Shown here piece after piece: positions 34,934 through 43,483 of a stretch of 56,545 nucleotides of DNA. Under the pieces are notes generated by a model. The model saw nothing but the letters and a program-made list of their open reading frames with translations, did no database searches and was not told where the DNA came from. The translations under genes and the position numbers were made by a program. Every line of letters begins with the position of its first letter. The first letter of the stretch is position 1. The DNA lies in NCBI GenBank assembly GCA_047975025.1, contig JBKECY010000040.1, positions 1 through 56,545 on the forward strand, written 5' to 3'. This DNA is from JBKECY01 sp047975025 (lineage in GTDB: Bacteria; Bacillota; Clostridia; Lachnospirales; Lachnospiraceae).

Positions 34934-35164
34934 CTAGTCTTCTTTCTTATCGGATAAGAATTTTACCACATCTCCGATGGTCACCATTTGTTCCAGATCC
35001 TCGGTAGGAATCTCCACACCATATTCTTCTTCCAGTGCCATTGCCAGCTCAAATAAGTCCAAAGAGTCAGCTCCCAGATCTTCTTTGAAAGAAGTATCCG
35101 CTGTAAGTGTTGCTGCGTCTGCTCCTAATGCCTCTGCCACCATCTCATTAATTTTTTCTAACAT
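34934..35164 (-). CDS. acpP: Acyl carrier protein
   Basis: A 76-residue acidic carrier. The phosphopantetheine attachment Ser34 sits in GADSLDLFELAM. Standard length. It lies between fabH and fabK, 60 bases after fabH. Confidence 0.98.
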   Translation of the reverse strand: MLEKINEMVAEALGADAATLTADTSFKEDLGADSLDLFELAMALEEEYGVEIPTEDLEQMVTIGDVVKFLSDKKED

Positions 35165-35224
35165 AATTTTCTCCTTTACATTTCTAACATTATATGTATG
35201 TAACCTAAGAGCATCTCTTAGTCA

Positions 35225-36193
35225 CTACCACTTCAGGCTGCTGGCTCCCCAGCTTAAGCCGCCTCCAAATCCCGCAAGAACGATCAGATCTCCCGGCTGC
35301 AACAGGCCATCCTGGTTCATCTCATCCAGCAGAATCGGAATACTCGCCGATGATGTGTTCCCGTATTCCATCAGATTCATAGGGAATTTCTCGATCGGCT
35401 CGCCCAGACGTTTTGCCACAGATTCTACAATCCGCTTATTCGCCTGATGTAAAATATAATACCTAATTTGAGCCTTTTCGTAAAGGTTTTTCTCTAACAG
35501 CTCTTCAATGCTCTCCGGCACTTTGCGGGAGGCGAACTTAAATACTTCTCTGCCATCCATCTGCATATAGGTAGCCCGCTTCTGTTCTTCATCAAAAGAC
35601 AGCCAGTCCCTGACATGCCGGCTGTCGCAGGTAAGCGCATTGCCCAATGTCCCGTCCGAATGAGAAACTGCACAAAACTCACTTTCCTGCGCCGCCTGCA
35701 TTACGACCGCTCCGGCACCGTCTCCGAACAAGATGCAGGTGCCCCGATCCGTCCAGTCGATCAAATCCGAGAGTGTCTCGGCTCCAATCACCAGAACATT
35801 TGTATACAAGCCCATGGCCAGATACGCCTGCGCTGTGTTATAGGCAAATAAAAAGCCGGTACAAGCGGCATTTAAGTCGAAGCAGGTAGCGTGTACAGCA
35901 CCGATTGCTTTTTGTACTTCACAGGCTGTACAAGGCAGCAGTACATTCGAAGAAACGGTCGATACGATTATCAAGTCGATAGCCTGTGCCTCAAGTGCGG
36001 CATCCTCCAGCGCACGCTGTGCCGCAAGTACTGCCATTGAAACGGTGGTCTCTTCCCTGACTATGTGTCGGTTCTTGACACCGGTACGCTCCTGAATCCA
36101 GGCATCGTTCGTCTCGACCATAGCAGACAGATCATGATTGCTGACGACCTGCTCCGGTGCGTAAGAGCCTGTTCCTATTATTTTTCCAAACAT
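35225..36193 (-). CDS. fabH: 3-oxoacyl-ACP synthase III
   Basis: A 322-residue initiating condensing enzyme that joins acetyl- or branched acyl-CoA to malonyl-ACP. Catalytic Cys is in NAACTGFLFAY, His in LHQANKRI and Asn in EYGNTSSAS; ERTGVKNRH is also conserved. It is the first gene of the fatty-acid cluster, with the FabT-like operator and promoter 31-76 bases upstream. Confidence 0.97.
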   Translation of the reverse strand: MFGKIIGTGSYAPEQVVSNHDLSAMVETNDAWIQERTGVKNRHIVREETTVSMAVLAAQRALEDAALEAQAIDLIIVSTVSSNVLLPCTACEVQKAIGAVHATCFDLNAACTGFLFAYNTAQAYLAMGLYTNVLVIGAETLSDLIDWTDRGTCILFGDGAGAVVMQAAQESEFCAVSHSDGTLGNALTCDSRHVRDWLSFDEEQKRATYMQMDGREVFKFASRKVPESIEELLEKNLYEKAQIRYYILHQANKRIVESVAKRLGEPIEKFPMNLMEYGNTSSASIPILLDEMNQDGLLQPGDLIVLAGFGGGLSWGASSLKW

Positions 36194-36223
36194 TTAGCAT
36201 CTCCAATTACACTTTTAGTTAAA

Positions 36224-36269
36224 ATACTTTGATTATCAAAGTATAATCTCAGTATACTGTAACTGTCAA
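36224..36269 (-). promoter_or_regulatory. fab operon promoter with FabT-like operator
   Basis: Minus strand: TTGACA (36269-36264), 18-base spacer, TATACT (36245-36240). Overlapping the -10 is a perfect palindrome, ATACTTTGA-TTA-TCAAAGTAT (36224-36244, plus-strand reading). Its centre TTTGATTATCAAA is identical to the core reported for streptococcal FabT sites, so a MarR dimer bound here would block polymerase. Confidence 0.85.
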
Positions 36270-36305
36270 GTTCTTTTTCCTGTCTCGGCAGTTCAGCCCT
36301 CTGTT

Positions 36306-36845
36306 TTACGAAGGACTGAGCCTGTATTGCAGCCGCTTAATCGGCACGATAACAAGAGCCGCTGCCGCGATTTTAACTGCATCCCCCGGCAGGAAGGGAA
36401 GCACGCACACTGCCAGTGCCGCCGACAGCGTACTGCCCGTCAAAAACATATACCAGACGGTTCCAAGCAGCAGGCAGGCACCTTCTCCCAGCAGCATCGC
36501 ACCAATGCGCACCTGTATACTTTCTCCAAACTTTTCCAACAGCAGCCCTACCAGAAACGCTGCCAGAATATAGCCGCACAGATAACCACCGGTTGGTCCG
36601 ATCAGTCTGAACAATCCACCGTTCATCCCGGCAAATACCGGCACACCAACCGCTCCCAACAACACATATCCCAACTGGCTTAACGCTCCATAGCGGCTGC
36701 CCAGCACACCTCCTGCGCAGAATACGGCGAACAACGCCAGATTAGCCGGTACCGGCACCATCGGAATGGAAATCTGCGAAAAAACTGCTGTAAGTGCAAT
36801 AAAAAAAGCGCATAGTATCATTTGTAAAGTCTTGGTTCTTATCAT
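36306..36845 (-). CDS. bioY: BioY biotin transporter (S component)
   Basis: A 179-residue integral membrane protein with about six spans that captures biotin, alone or with ECF module proteins encoded elsewhere. Family motifs are QISIPMVPVPANLALFAV, GPTGGYLCGYILAA and FLPGDAVKIAAAA. ATG 36845 has GGGGAAG upstream. It follows birA on the same strand but has its own promoter with a probable BirA operator, and no biotin synthesis genes are present, which suggests reliance on uptake. Confidence 0.93.
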   Translation of the reverse strand: MIRTKTLQMILCAFFIALTAVFSQISIPMVPVPANLALFAVFCAGGVLGSRYGALSQLGYVLLGAVGVPVFAGMNGGLFRLIGPTGGYLCGYILAAFLVGLLLEKFGESIQVRIGAMLLGEGACLLLGTVWYMFLTGSTLSAALAVCVLPFLPGDAVKIAAAALVIVPIKRLQYRLSPS

Positions 36846-36884
36846 TTGTCTTCCCCTTCTCAAGCAACAGTTAGAAACGCTGTT

Positions 36885-36943
36885 ATCATAGTATGAAAAA
36901 ACCGCATTGTCAACCTTTATTATTTTTTAGGTTGACAATGCGG
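36885..36943 (-). promoter_or_regulatory. bioY promoter with BirA operator
   Basis: Minus strand: TTGACA (36913-36908), 17-base spacer, TATGAT (36890-36885). The BirA-type operator ATTGTCAACC-N14-GGTTGACAAT (36906-36939) overlaps the -35. It fits the Gram-positive BirA pattern TGTnAACC-N14-16-GGTTnACA. The palindrome is perfect over 15-base arms (36902-36916 and 36929-36943). Confidence 0.87.
36895..36943 (-). terminator. Intrinsic terminator of birA, overlapping the BirA operator
   Basis: Transcribed from birA, the same 15-bp perfect inverted repeat forms a hairpin with a 12-base loop followed by TTTTTT (36901-36896), 21 bases after the birA stop. One element thus appears to serve as both terminator and operator. 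Confidence 0.8.
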
Positions 36944-36963
36944 TGCGATTTTCTACTTTCTTC

Positions 36964-37947
36964 TTACCGTTCCCGTCGAACACTGACTTCACCGGAGGAC
37001 AGATACACCCTCTCCCCCTCCTCTGTTTCCACCAGCAGATGACCGTCAGCATCCAGATCCAGCGCAGTTGCTGTGTACTGTCGGATTCCTTGGGTGACCA
37101 GAACCTGCCGGCCCAGCATAGACAGACGCGCCTTGTAGGCCTTAAGCAGTGTATCTCTCGATGCCAGACGTTCCCAGCCGCGCAGAAGATGGCTTATGAT
37201 AGCAGCAGCGAACCGATTACGCGTCAGCCCGCTGCTGCCGCCGGGGCAGACGCTGCCAGCTACATCCCGCAGCGCCTTTGGAAACTGCCGTTCCTCTGTA
37301 TACAGATTCAGCCCGATTCCCAAGACTACCCATTGCACAGATGCACTTTCATAGTCCATAGCCGCCTCTGTCAGAATACCGCAGATTTTCTTATCGTTGA
37401 GAAAAATATCATTGACCCATTTGATCTCCGGTGCCTGTCCGGTCAACTCTTCTATAACTTCACAGACCACGACAGCGGCATAAAGTGTAAGCAGCGTGGG
37501 ATTCTCAAGATGCACCTGCTGCGGTCTTACAATAAGACTCATATACAGCCCGCCCTGCGGAGAGCAGAAATTACGGTTAAAGCGCCCGCGGCCCTGCGTC
37601 TGCTCCTTAGCCAGCAGCACACTTCCATGCGCCGCACCATTGATTGCCATTTCTTTGGCTGTCGTATTCGTAGACGGCAGGCTTTCGAATACCTGCAGCG
37701 GCACCTCTTGGCACTCCTCTTGCAGCCAAAACCGTATCCCCTCTTCTGTCAGCACATCACTTGCGGAAGACATCCGATACCCCTTGCGGGGAACCGCTTC
37801 AATCACATGGCCCTCTTTGCGAAGCTCCTGCATCGCCTTCCATACCGCATTGCGGGAAATCTGCAAGGAGGCTGCCACCGCTTCTCCGGACAAATACGTC
37901 TCTTTGTGCGCCTCCAGCAACTGTAAAAGCGCCGTCTTCGTGTTCAT
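36964..37947 (-). CDS. birA: Biotin-protein ligase and biotin operon repressor
   Basis: A 327-residue class II ligase. The N-terminal winged helix (SGEAVAASLQISRNAVWKAMQELRKEGH) makes it a DNA-binding repressor. The ligase core has ESLPSTNTTAKEMA, the biotin loop GRGRFNRNF, KWVNDIFLNDKKICGIL and a C-terminal SH3-like domain. It biotinylates AccB and, as biotinyl-AMP-bound dimer, should repress bioY through the operator next door. Its ATG overlaps the stop of the upstream MarR gene by 4 bases. Confidence 0.95.
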   Translation of the reverse strand: MNTKTALLQLLEAHKETYLSGEAVAASLQISRNAVWKAMQELRKEGHVIEAVPRKGYRMSSASDVLTEEGIRFWLQEECQEVPLQVFESLPSTNTTAKEMAINGAAHGSVLLAKEQTQGRGRFNRNFCSPQGGLYMSLIVRPQQVHLENPTLLTLYAAVVVCEVIEELTGQAPEIKWVNDIFLNDKKICGILTEAAMDYESASVQWVVLGIGLNLYTEERQFPKALRDVAGSVCPGGSSGLTRNRFAAAIISHLLRGWERLASRDTLLKAYKARLSMLGRQVLVTQGIRQYTATALDLDADGHLLVETEEGERVYLSSGEVSVRRER

Positions 37948-38411
37948 CGCTCTTCACCGCTCCATTTCTTCTCATCTTCTCTCAAATTATGCTGCATTTT
38001 ACGCAGCAGCCGATAGAATTCATCCTCCTCGCGTTTGGTAAAATTCTGCATCATGATCCCGTCCACTTCTCTTTTGCATTTAAGAGTTGCCTTGTGAATT
38101 TCTTTGGTTTCCTCTGAAAGCACAATTCTCTTCAAACGAGCATCATAGGGCACCGCCTCACGGATAATGTAGCCCTTGCTCTCCATAAGCTGTAAGATTT
38201 TACTGACCGTTGAGCGCCGGATTGTAAATTTCTCCTCAATATCTCTTTGAAATATATCCTCTTCTGCGTGTGAATATACGTACTCCACAATCATCCCCTG
38301 CATCGGCGTAAAGATTTTTTTGGAAGAATCCTTATGGATTCTCTCGAATTTTCTCTTTATTAAATTCGTCAATGAGCGCAGCTCAAGCCCTACTGCCCGC
38401 TCTCTTTCCAT
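37944..38411 (-). CDS. MarR-family regulator linked to an ABC exporter and birA
   Basis: A 155-residue winged-helix protein (QRDIEEKFTIRRSTVSKILQLMESKGYIIR; wing DARLKRIVLSEETKE). ATG 38411 is selected as the start giving normal family length; an upstream GAGG is rather distant. It overlaps birA by 4 bases and follows the ABC permease by 25 bases. It probably controls the exporter operon in response to a compound; its sequence differs from the MarR protein in the fab cluster. Confidence 0.87.
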   Translation of the reverse strand: MERERAVGLELRSLTNLIKRKFERIHKDSSKKIFTPMQGMIVEYVYSHAEEDIFQRDIEEKFTIRRSTVSKILQLMESKGYIIREAVPYDARLKRIVLSEETKEIHKATLKCKREVDGIMMQNFTKREEDEFYRLLRKMQHNLREDEKKWSGEER

Positions 38412-38436
38412 ATTGTATCCCAGTCCTCTCTTTGTA

Positions 38437-40059
38437 TTAATGCAAATCCCGTCTGGCAAACCGTACCATCCCAAGCGCGGTCAAAAGCGCTGTCAGTACC
38501 ATAAGTATACACCAGCTCTCCCACTGTATTGTATCGGCCGGTGCCTTGGATATCCAGCCAAAGGGTGACAGCTTCACCGCAGCTTCCGGCAGCGAGAGCA
38601 GATTCTCAAACAACAGCACAACAAATGTATACGACAGATACAGCCATAGAAGCGACAACAGCTTCGGCAGTGCTCCCACCAGGCAGACAGCCAGTCCTGT
38701 CATCACATATACCGCAGGAAGAAACGCCAGAAATATATCCATATAATCGCGTATCTCCATCGGCTCCTGCATCACTGCCGCCGCACCGAGCCATGTGCCA
38801 AGAAGTGAAAGCAGCAGCACGGCGGTCCCCAGTACATACGCCGTCACAACATAGCTCCCCAACAGCCTGTGCCGCGTCAGTGGTTTGTCCAGCAGCTGCT
38901 CAAAATACTTACTTTCCTCATCCTTTTTCGCCCGCTGCAGCAGCATACCTGCTGCAATTACCGCAGCAATCGCATAGAACACTGTCAAAAAGAACAGAAA
39001 TTCATTCATGATCTGTGTCCCCGCTGCATCAAGTCCGGCCTCCCCTATGAACTGCGCCATCGTCGGATTTGATTCCACCAAATCTCCCACTGAATTAAAG
39101 ATGGAGCCATATGTCGCTCCGAGCACGAACATACCGCACAGCCAGCTGATGATGCTCACCCTCTGGGTACGAAGCAGCAAGCCGTAACAGCCGCTTAACC
39201 ATCTGCCTGCACTGCGCCGCCCGGAGCGAATCGGCAGCAGACCGGCATTGCAGTCTCTGCGTCCATGCAAAAGCAGCGCCGCCATACACAACACCAGACT
39301 GCCCCCCAGCAAAAGCCAGACCGCAAGCCAGCGATTCTCCACATAGGGACTGGTCTTTTCCAGCCAGCCAATGGGCGAAAGCCAGACATAGGCAGGGTCT
39401 TGCATATCTGCCAGCATACGAATCGTATAAAATACGGCGAACAGTGTATAGCTTAAGATGGATGCGCTTCGGGCGCTGTTGACCAGCTGCGCGATGACCA
39501 TCGTCAGCATCCCGAAGAACAGACCGATGGCGAAGAACTGAACCGCATACAGCACATTTCCCGACAGCACCGCACCCTTCATGCCGCTGCACGTCATGCC
39601 GACAAAACACAATATGGCAATGGCCGCATTCAACAGAACAATCTGACACATGGCTGACAGCAATACGGCACTTTTGCCTACCGCATGTGAACAAATCAGC
39701 TCGACGATTCCATTCTCTTCTTCTGCACGCGTTCCATAGACCGCAAAAGAGATGTTCATGATTACAATAAAGACCGCCATAAAAATTGTCATCTCACTGA
39801 CATAGGCGTGAATCGTACCATATGTGATTCCCTCGTAGAAATTGCCGAACAGCGCAATCATGGACGGACTTTGCATGGTCTGCATCATGACCGCCACCTT
39901 GTCAGCGGTCCCATACATTCCCTGAAAAGAAGCCGCCATTACACTGAACATACCGCCCAGCAGCACAATCCACAGCAGCATCTTCAGCCAGTCTTTTCTC
40001 ACCCGGAAGGCACTAAGCATCAGCAGCCGGTTCTGCCCCACAGCTTCCCTCATACTCAT
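38437..40059 (-). CDS. ABC-2 type exporter permease
   Basis: A 540-residue membrane protein with about 12 hydrophobic segments in two similar halves, as in bacitracin/antibiotic-type exporters whose permease is a duplicated unit. The cytoplasmic segments KDWLKMLLW, TRAEEENGIVELI, RSARSILSYTL-like and KKDEESKYFEQLLDKPLTRHRLL occur at matching places in each half. Its ATG overlaps the ATPase stop by 4 bases. The cargo is unknown. Confidence 0.85.
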   Translation of the reverse strand: MSMREAVGQNRLLMLSAFRVRKDWLKMLLWIVLLGGMFSVMAASFQGMYGTADKVAVMMQTMQSPSMIALFGNFYEGITYGTIHAYVSEMTIFMAVFIVIMNISFAVYGTRAEEENGIVELICSHAVGKSAVLLSAMCQIVLLNAAIAILCFVGMTCSGMKGAVLSGNVLYAVQFFAIGLFFGMLTMVIAQLVNSARSASILSYTLFAVFYTIRMLADMQDPAYVWLSPIGWLEKTSPYVENRWLAVWLLLGGSLVLCMAALLLHGRRDCNAGLLPIRSGRRSAGRWLSGCYGLLLRTQRVSIISWLCGMFVLGATYGSIFNSVGDLVESNPTMAQFIGEAGLDAAGTQIMNEFLFFLTVFYAIAAVIAAGMLLQRAKKDEESKYFEQLLDKPLTRHRLLGSYVVTAYVLGTAVLLLSLLGTWLGAAAVMQEPMEIRDYMDIFLAFLPAVYVMTGLAVCLVGALPKLLSLLWLYLSYTFVVLLFENLLSLPEAAVKLSPFGWISKAPADTIQWESWCILMVLTALLTALGMVRFARRDLH

Positions 40060-40985
40060 GCCTCCTTCGGCGAAACTTCATCCCCGTCTGTGGGCTGCGC
40101 ATAATAATGTAGGAACAGATCTTCGAGCGCCGGCGGCGACATCTTCAGATCATCGATTCCCCGCGTAAGCAGCATCTGTAGCACCGTCTCAATCTCACCT
40201 GCATCCACTGACAGTTCCGCCTCTGTCGGTGTGTGAAGTCTGACACCATGCACCCCTGTAAGCTTGGTAAGCTCGGGCAGAGGCTCGCGCGTCTTGACAT
40301 ACATCTGTGTTCCGGTCAGATGCCGCATTTCATCAAGCGTTCCGGTCTCAATAATCCTTCCATCGCGCACTATGGCAATCCTGTCACACATTTTCTCAAC
40401 TTCTGAGAGGATGTGGCTGGAGAGCAGAACACTTTTGCCCTCCTGCTTCAAGGCAAGTACTCTTTCCTGAAAAATAATCTCATTGAGAGGGTCAAGTCCT
40501 GAGGTCGGCTCGTCAAATAGATAGAGCTGCGCATCCATGGAAAGGGCGGCTATCAGCGCAACTTTCTGACGATTTCCTTTGGAATATGTCCTGGCCTTCT
40601 TGCTACGATCCAAGTCGAACGCACGAATGAGCTCATCTGTCTTATCCGAATGCTTCTGCCCGCTTAGTTTCAGTAGAAAATCAATGATTTCTCCTCCGGT
40701 CAGATTCGGCCACAGGTAGACATCTCCCGGCACATAGGCAATCTTCTCATGGATACTGACCCGCTGCTTCCATACGTCTTCCCCGTAGATATACGCCTCG
40801 CCTGCCGTAGCTTTGATAATGCCGAGCAGAATCCGGATGGTTGTGGATTTGCCGGAACCGTTAGGGCCAATGAATCCAAAGATTTCTCCTGCTTTGATTT
40901 CAAAGGAAATATCCTTTAGCGCTTTCACTTTTCCGAAGTTCTTGCTCACATGACTGATCTGTAAAACACTGTCACCTTTTCCCAT
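40056..40985 (-). CDS. ABC transporter ATP-binding protein
   Basis: A 309-residue cytoplasmic ATPase partner of the 540-residue permease. Walker A is GPNGSGKSTT, the signature motif is the variant YSKGNRQKV, Walker B is LYLFDEPTSGLDP and the switch His is in SSHILSEVEKM. A C-terminal domain of about 80 residues follows, as in drug/bacitracin-type exporters. It is the first gene of ATPase-permease-marR-birA. Confidence 0.93.
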   Translation of the reverse strand: MGKGDSVLQISHVSKNFGKVKALKDISFEIKAGEIFGFIGPNGSGKSTTIRILLGIIKATAGEAYIYGEDVWKQRVSIHEKIAYVPGDVYLWPNLTGGEIIDFLLKLSGQKHSDKTDELIRAFDLDRSKKARTYSKGNRQKVALIAALSMDAQLYLFDEPTSGLDPLNEIIFQERVLALKQEGKSVLLSSHILSEVEKMCDRIAIVRDGRIIETGTLDEMRHLTGTQMYVKTREPLPELTKLTGVHGVRLHTPTEAELSVDAGEIETVLQMLLTRGIDDLKMSPPALEDLFLHYYAQPTDGDEVSPKEA

Positions 40986-41110
40986 ATTCCGTCTCCTTCA
41001 TGAGAATATTTACGATCTGCATACGCCATACGCAATGTATGAATTTTCTTTTGTATTATATAGCATTTTCTGCCTAGATTCAATTCCCAAACACAGAAGA
41101 CGTCGCCCCA

Positions 41111-41165
41111 CAGAATAAGAGCCGGTACGGCAGCGTATCTATGCTGCGTACCGGCTCTTATTCTG
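41111..41165. repeat. Long near-perfect inverted repeat
   Basis: The left arm CAGAATAAGAGCCGGTACG plus GCAGC pairs with GCTGC and GTACCGGCTCTTATTCTG; the 23-24 bp stem has a single extra base and an 8-base loop. It lies between the alcohol dehydrogenase stop and the ABC operon start. No T-tract follows on either strand, so it is not a textbook terminator. Confidence 0.7.
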
Positions 41166-41185
41166 TAGCCTGCTATTGCTTTATA

Positions 41186-42211
41186 TCATGCCTGAACATC
41201 AATTAAAACCTTCATGGATGTCTCACGATTCGCTTCAATATATTGATATGCCTCCAGATATTCCTGAAATGCAAAGGTCTGGGAAATCAACGGCTGCAGC
41301 CGCACCTTTTTTTCATTCACTAGCGCAATCGCATCAATATAGTCTTCGTTACGATACATCATCGTGCTTTTGATATCAAGTTCATGGTCGTTGGCTACTG
41401 CCAGATCAATGGTGGCCATCCCTGAAAATACCGCCACGAGTATGATGATACTGCCTTTACGTGCATGTGTGATTGCCTGTCCCATCGTGCTGTTGTTCCC
41501 TGCACAATCGTAAATCAGATCCGCCTTATCCGGTCCGAACGCTTCTAAGATCGCTTCGCCTAGATCCTCGTTTTTGGTATTCACACAATAGTCAGCACCG
41601 CATTCTCGAGCCTTCTCCAGCCTGAAATCGCTGATATCCGTCACCATAACACGTGCCGCCCCCATTCCTTTGGCTGCCTGCGCCACTAAGTTCCCAATCG
41701 GACCCGCTCCCAGAACTACAATAGAAAGTCCTTTGACATCTCCTGCCTGCTTAACTGCATGTACCGCCACAGCCAGCGGTTCAATCATCGCCCCTTCGTC
41801 ATAGCTCATAGCCTCCGGCAATGGGGTGACTTTTGCCGCATCTACCGCAAAATACTGCGAAGCGACCCCTGTCGTCTGAAATCCCATGACCTTCAAATTC
41901 TCGCACAAGTTGTATTTGCCATGGCGGCATGGATAGCAGGTATTGCATACCACCTGCGGCTGAATCGTGACCTTCTGTCCTTTTGTAAATCCGGTAACAG
42001 AAGCACCCAGTTGTACGATTTCTCCGGAGACTTCATGCCCCTGCGTCACAGGGTACGAAGTAAACGGGTGTGCTCCATGGTACACGTGAATATCCGAACC
42101 GCAGATTCCGATTTTCTTAATCTCAATCAATACCTGGTCTGTTCCTACCTCGGGCACCGGCACTTCCCGAAACTCAATCACTCCCGGCGCAGTCATACGT
42201 TGTTGCAGCAT
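41186..42211 (-). CDS. Zinc-dependent medium-chain alcohol/polyol dehydrogenase
   Basis: A 341-residue MDR dehydrogenase. Catalytic zinc ligands are visible in ICGSDIHVYHG and GHEVSG; the structural zinc cysteines are in CNTCYPCRHGKYNLC; the Rossmann motif is VLGAGPIGNL. The overall look resembles L-idonate, galactitol-phosphate or L-threonine-type dehydrogenases. ATG 42211 follows GGAGAGG. It is transcribed after a ROK regulator and next to a glycosidase locus, so it probably oxidises a sugar alcohol or sugar acid. Confidence 0.88.
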   Translation of the reverse strand: MLQQRMTAPGVIEFREVPVPEVGTDQVLIEIKKIGICGSDIHVYHGAHPFTSYPVTQGHEVSGEIVQLGASVTGFTKGQKVTIQPQVVCNTCYPCRHGKYNLCENLKVMGFQTTGVASQYFAVDAAKVTPLPEAMSYDEGAMIEPLAVAVHAVKQAGDVKGLSIVVLGAGPIGNLVAQAAKGMGAARVMVTDISDFRLEKARECGADYCVNTKNEDLGEAILEAFGPDKADLIYDCAGNNSTMGQAITHARKGSIIILVAVFSGMATIDLAVANDHELDIKSTMMYRNEDYIDAIALVNEKKVRLQPLISQTFAFQEYLEAYQYIEANRETSMKVLIDVQA

Positions 42212-42269
42212 AGTATCCTCTCCTCCATAATATAATATCTTTAATAAAATGTTTTCTAAAAGTAATTAT

Positions 42270-42298
42270 ATTATCGTTCTTTCAGCTGCATTTGTCAA
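42270..42298 (-). promoter_or_regulatory. Promoter of the alcohol dehydrogenase
   Basis: Minus strand: TTGACA (42298-42293), 17-base spacer, GATAAT (42275-42270). It begins 9 bases after the ROK stop. An imperfect AT-rich dyad (CTTTTAGA ... TATTAAAG) follows and may be a regulator site. Confidence 0.65.
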
Positions 42299-42306
42299 CT
42301 ATTTCA

Positions 42307-43437
42307 TTATAGATGATCAAAGTAAGATTCCACGAATCCCATCGCGATTCCCACAGCACTCGCTTCCCGCTGATATCTGCACTGCCATAGATACTCCGTA
42401 TCGCTTTCAAATCGGTTATAGTTCAATACTTTACGATACAAATCAGGCATATAGCCGTCCATATGCCCCCCTACATAACCGCCCAAAATGATAGGACAGT
42501 CGAACGTCATCCGGGTATTCGTTACAACAATGGCCAGATACTCCAAATATTCATCCCAGACCTTCATCAGCTTCTCATCTCTGGCTTTAAGTCTCTCGAA
42601 GAATTCCTCCAGACTGCCTTGCGTGTGTGTAGAAAGGACACCCGCTGCACAGTAGGCATCCGCACAGCCGCGCTTGCCGCAATAGCAGCGCCGACCCTTG
42701 GACTCAATCATAACATGACCAAATTCCCCGCTTTTAAAATGATCCCCTGGGTAAATGGCATCGTGCATATAAATCGCCCCGCCGACCGTATTGCTAAGCG
42801 AAAGATATACTGCGTTCTGCCGCAGACCTGCCAGTTCTGCAAGTGCGGCACTATTTGCATCATTCTCAAAGGCCACTTCGTACGGAATCATCTGGCGAAT
42901 ACTCTTAAGACTCACATTACTCAGCTGCAAGATATGCGAGCGCACCAGCATATCAAGCGATTTATCAATAATACCGGGCAGCGCAACACCCACTCCCAGC
43001 AGCTTCTCTCTGTCAATGCCCGTCTCTTCGATAAAGGCATGCAGCGTGGTGGTAAGCTCCTCATAATAATCCAACGAGTTCACAAATGCCCGGCGAATTC
43101 GCTGGTGCGTACACAGATTCCCTTTTAAATCAATGAGTACATAGCTTATGTGATTCGCCGTAATATCGATTCCTATGGCATACCTGACATCGGCGACAAT
43201 CGAAAGTGCCTTGGCTTTGCGCCCTCCTGTGGATTCATATTCCCCCACCTCAGCGACCAGACCCTCCTGCGTCAGTTCCTTGATATTCTGGAGGACTGTC
43301 GGCATGCTGATCCCCAAAGTTGCTGTGATTTCCTGCTTTGAAGTTTCTTTTTTATGCAGGATGAATTTGGCAATTCTTACTTTGTTTGACGTCTTTTTAT
43401 CGTCGGCGCCTGCTTTACTTCTGATTTTATCCTTCAC
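42307..43437 (-). CDS. ROK-family transcriptional regulator (XylR/NagC type)
   Basis: A 376-residue repressor: N-terminal helix-turn-helix (KQEITATLGISMPTVLQNIKELTQEGLV), then a sugar-kinase-like ROK domain with GIDITANHISYVLIDLKG, FENDANSAALAE, SGEFGHVMIE and the zinc motif CYCGKRGCADAYC. The start is GTG 43437 with a weak RBS. It lies between the GH95 gene and the dehydrogenase, and probably represses one or both in the absence of the sugar. Confidence 0.9.
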   Translation of the reverse strand: MKDKIRSKAGADDKKTSNKVRIAKFILHKKETSKQEITATLGISMPTVLQNIKELTQEGLVAEVGEYESTGGRKAKALSIVADVRYAIGIDITANHISYVLIDLKGNLCTHQRIRRAFVNSLDYYEELTTTLHAFIEETGIDREKLLGVGVALPGIIDKSLDMLVRSHILQLSNVSLKSIRQMIPYEVAFENDANSAALAELAGLRQNAVYLSLSNTVGGAIYMHDAIYPGDHFKSGEFGHVMIESKGRRCYCGKRGCADAYCAAGVLSTHTQGSLEEFFERLKARDEKLMKVWDEYLEYLAIVVTNTRMTFDCPIILGGYVGGHMDGYMPDLYRKVLNYNRFESDTEYLWQCRYQREASAVGIAMGFVESYFDHL

Positions 43438-43483
43438 GATATTGCACTCGCTTTCATAAAGTTTTTTACAAAAGTATCTTACC

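Noticed and set aside
43445..43470. CcpA cre site before the ROK gene
   Set aside because: TGAAAGCGAGTGCA deviates from the cre consensus at two defined positions.
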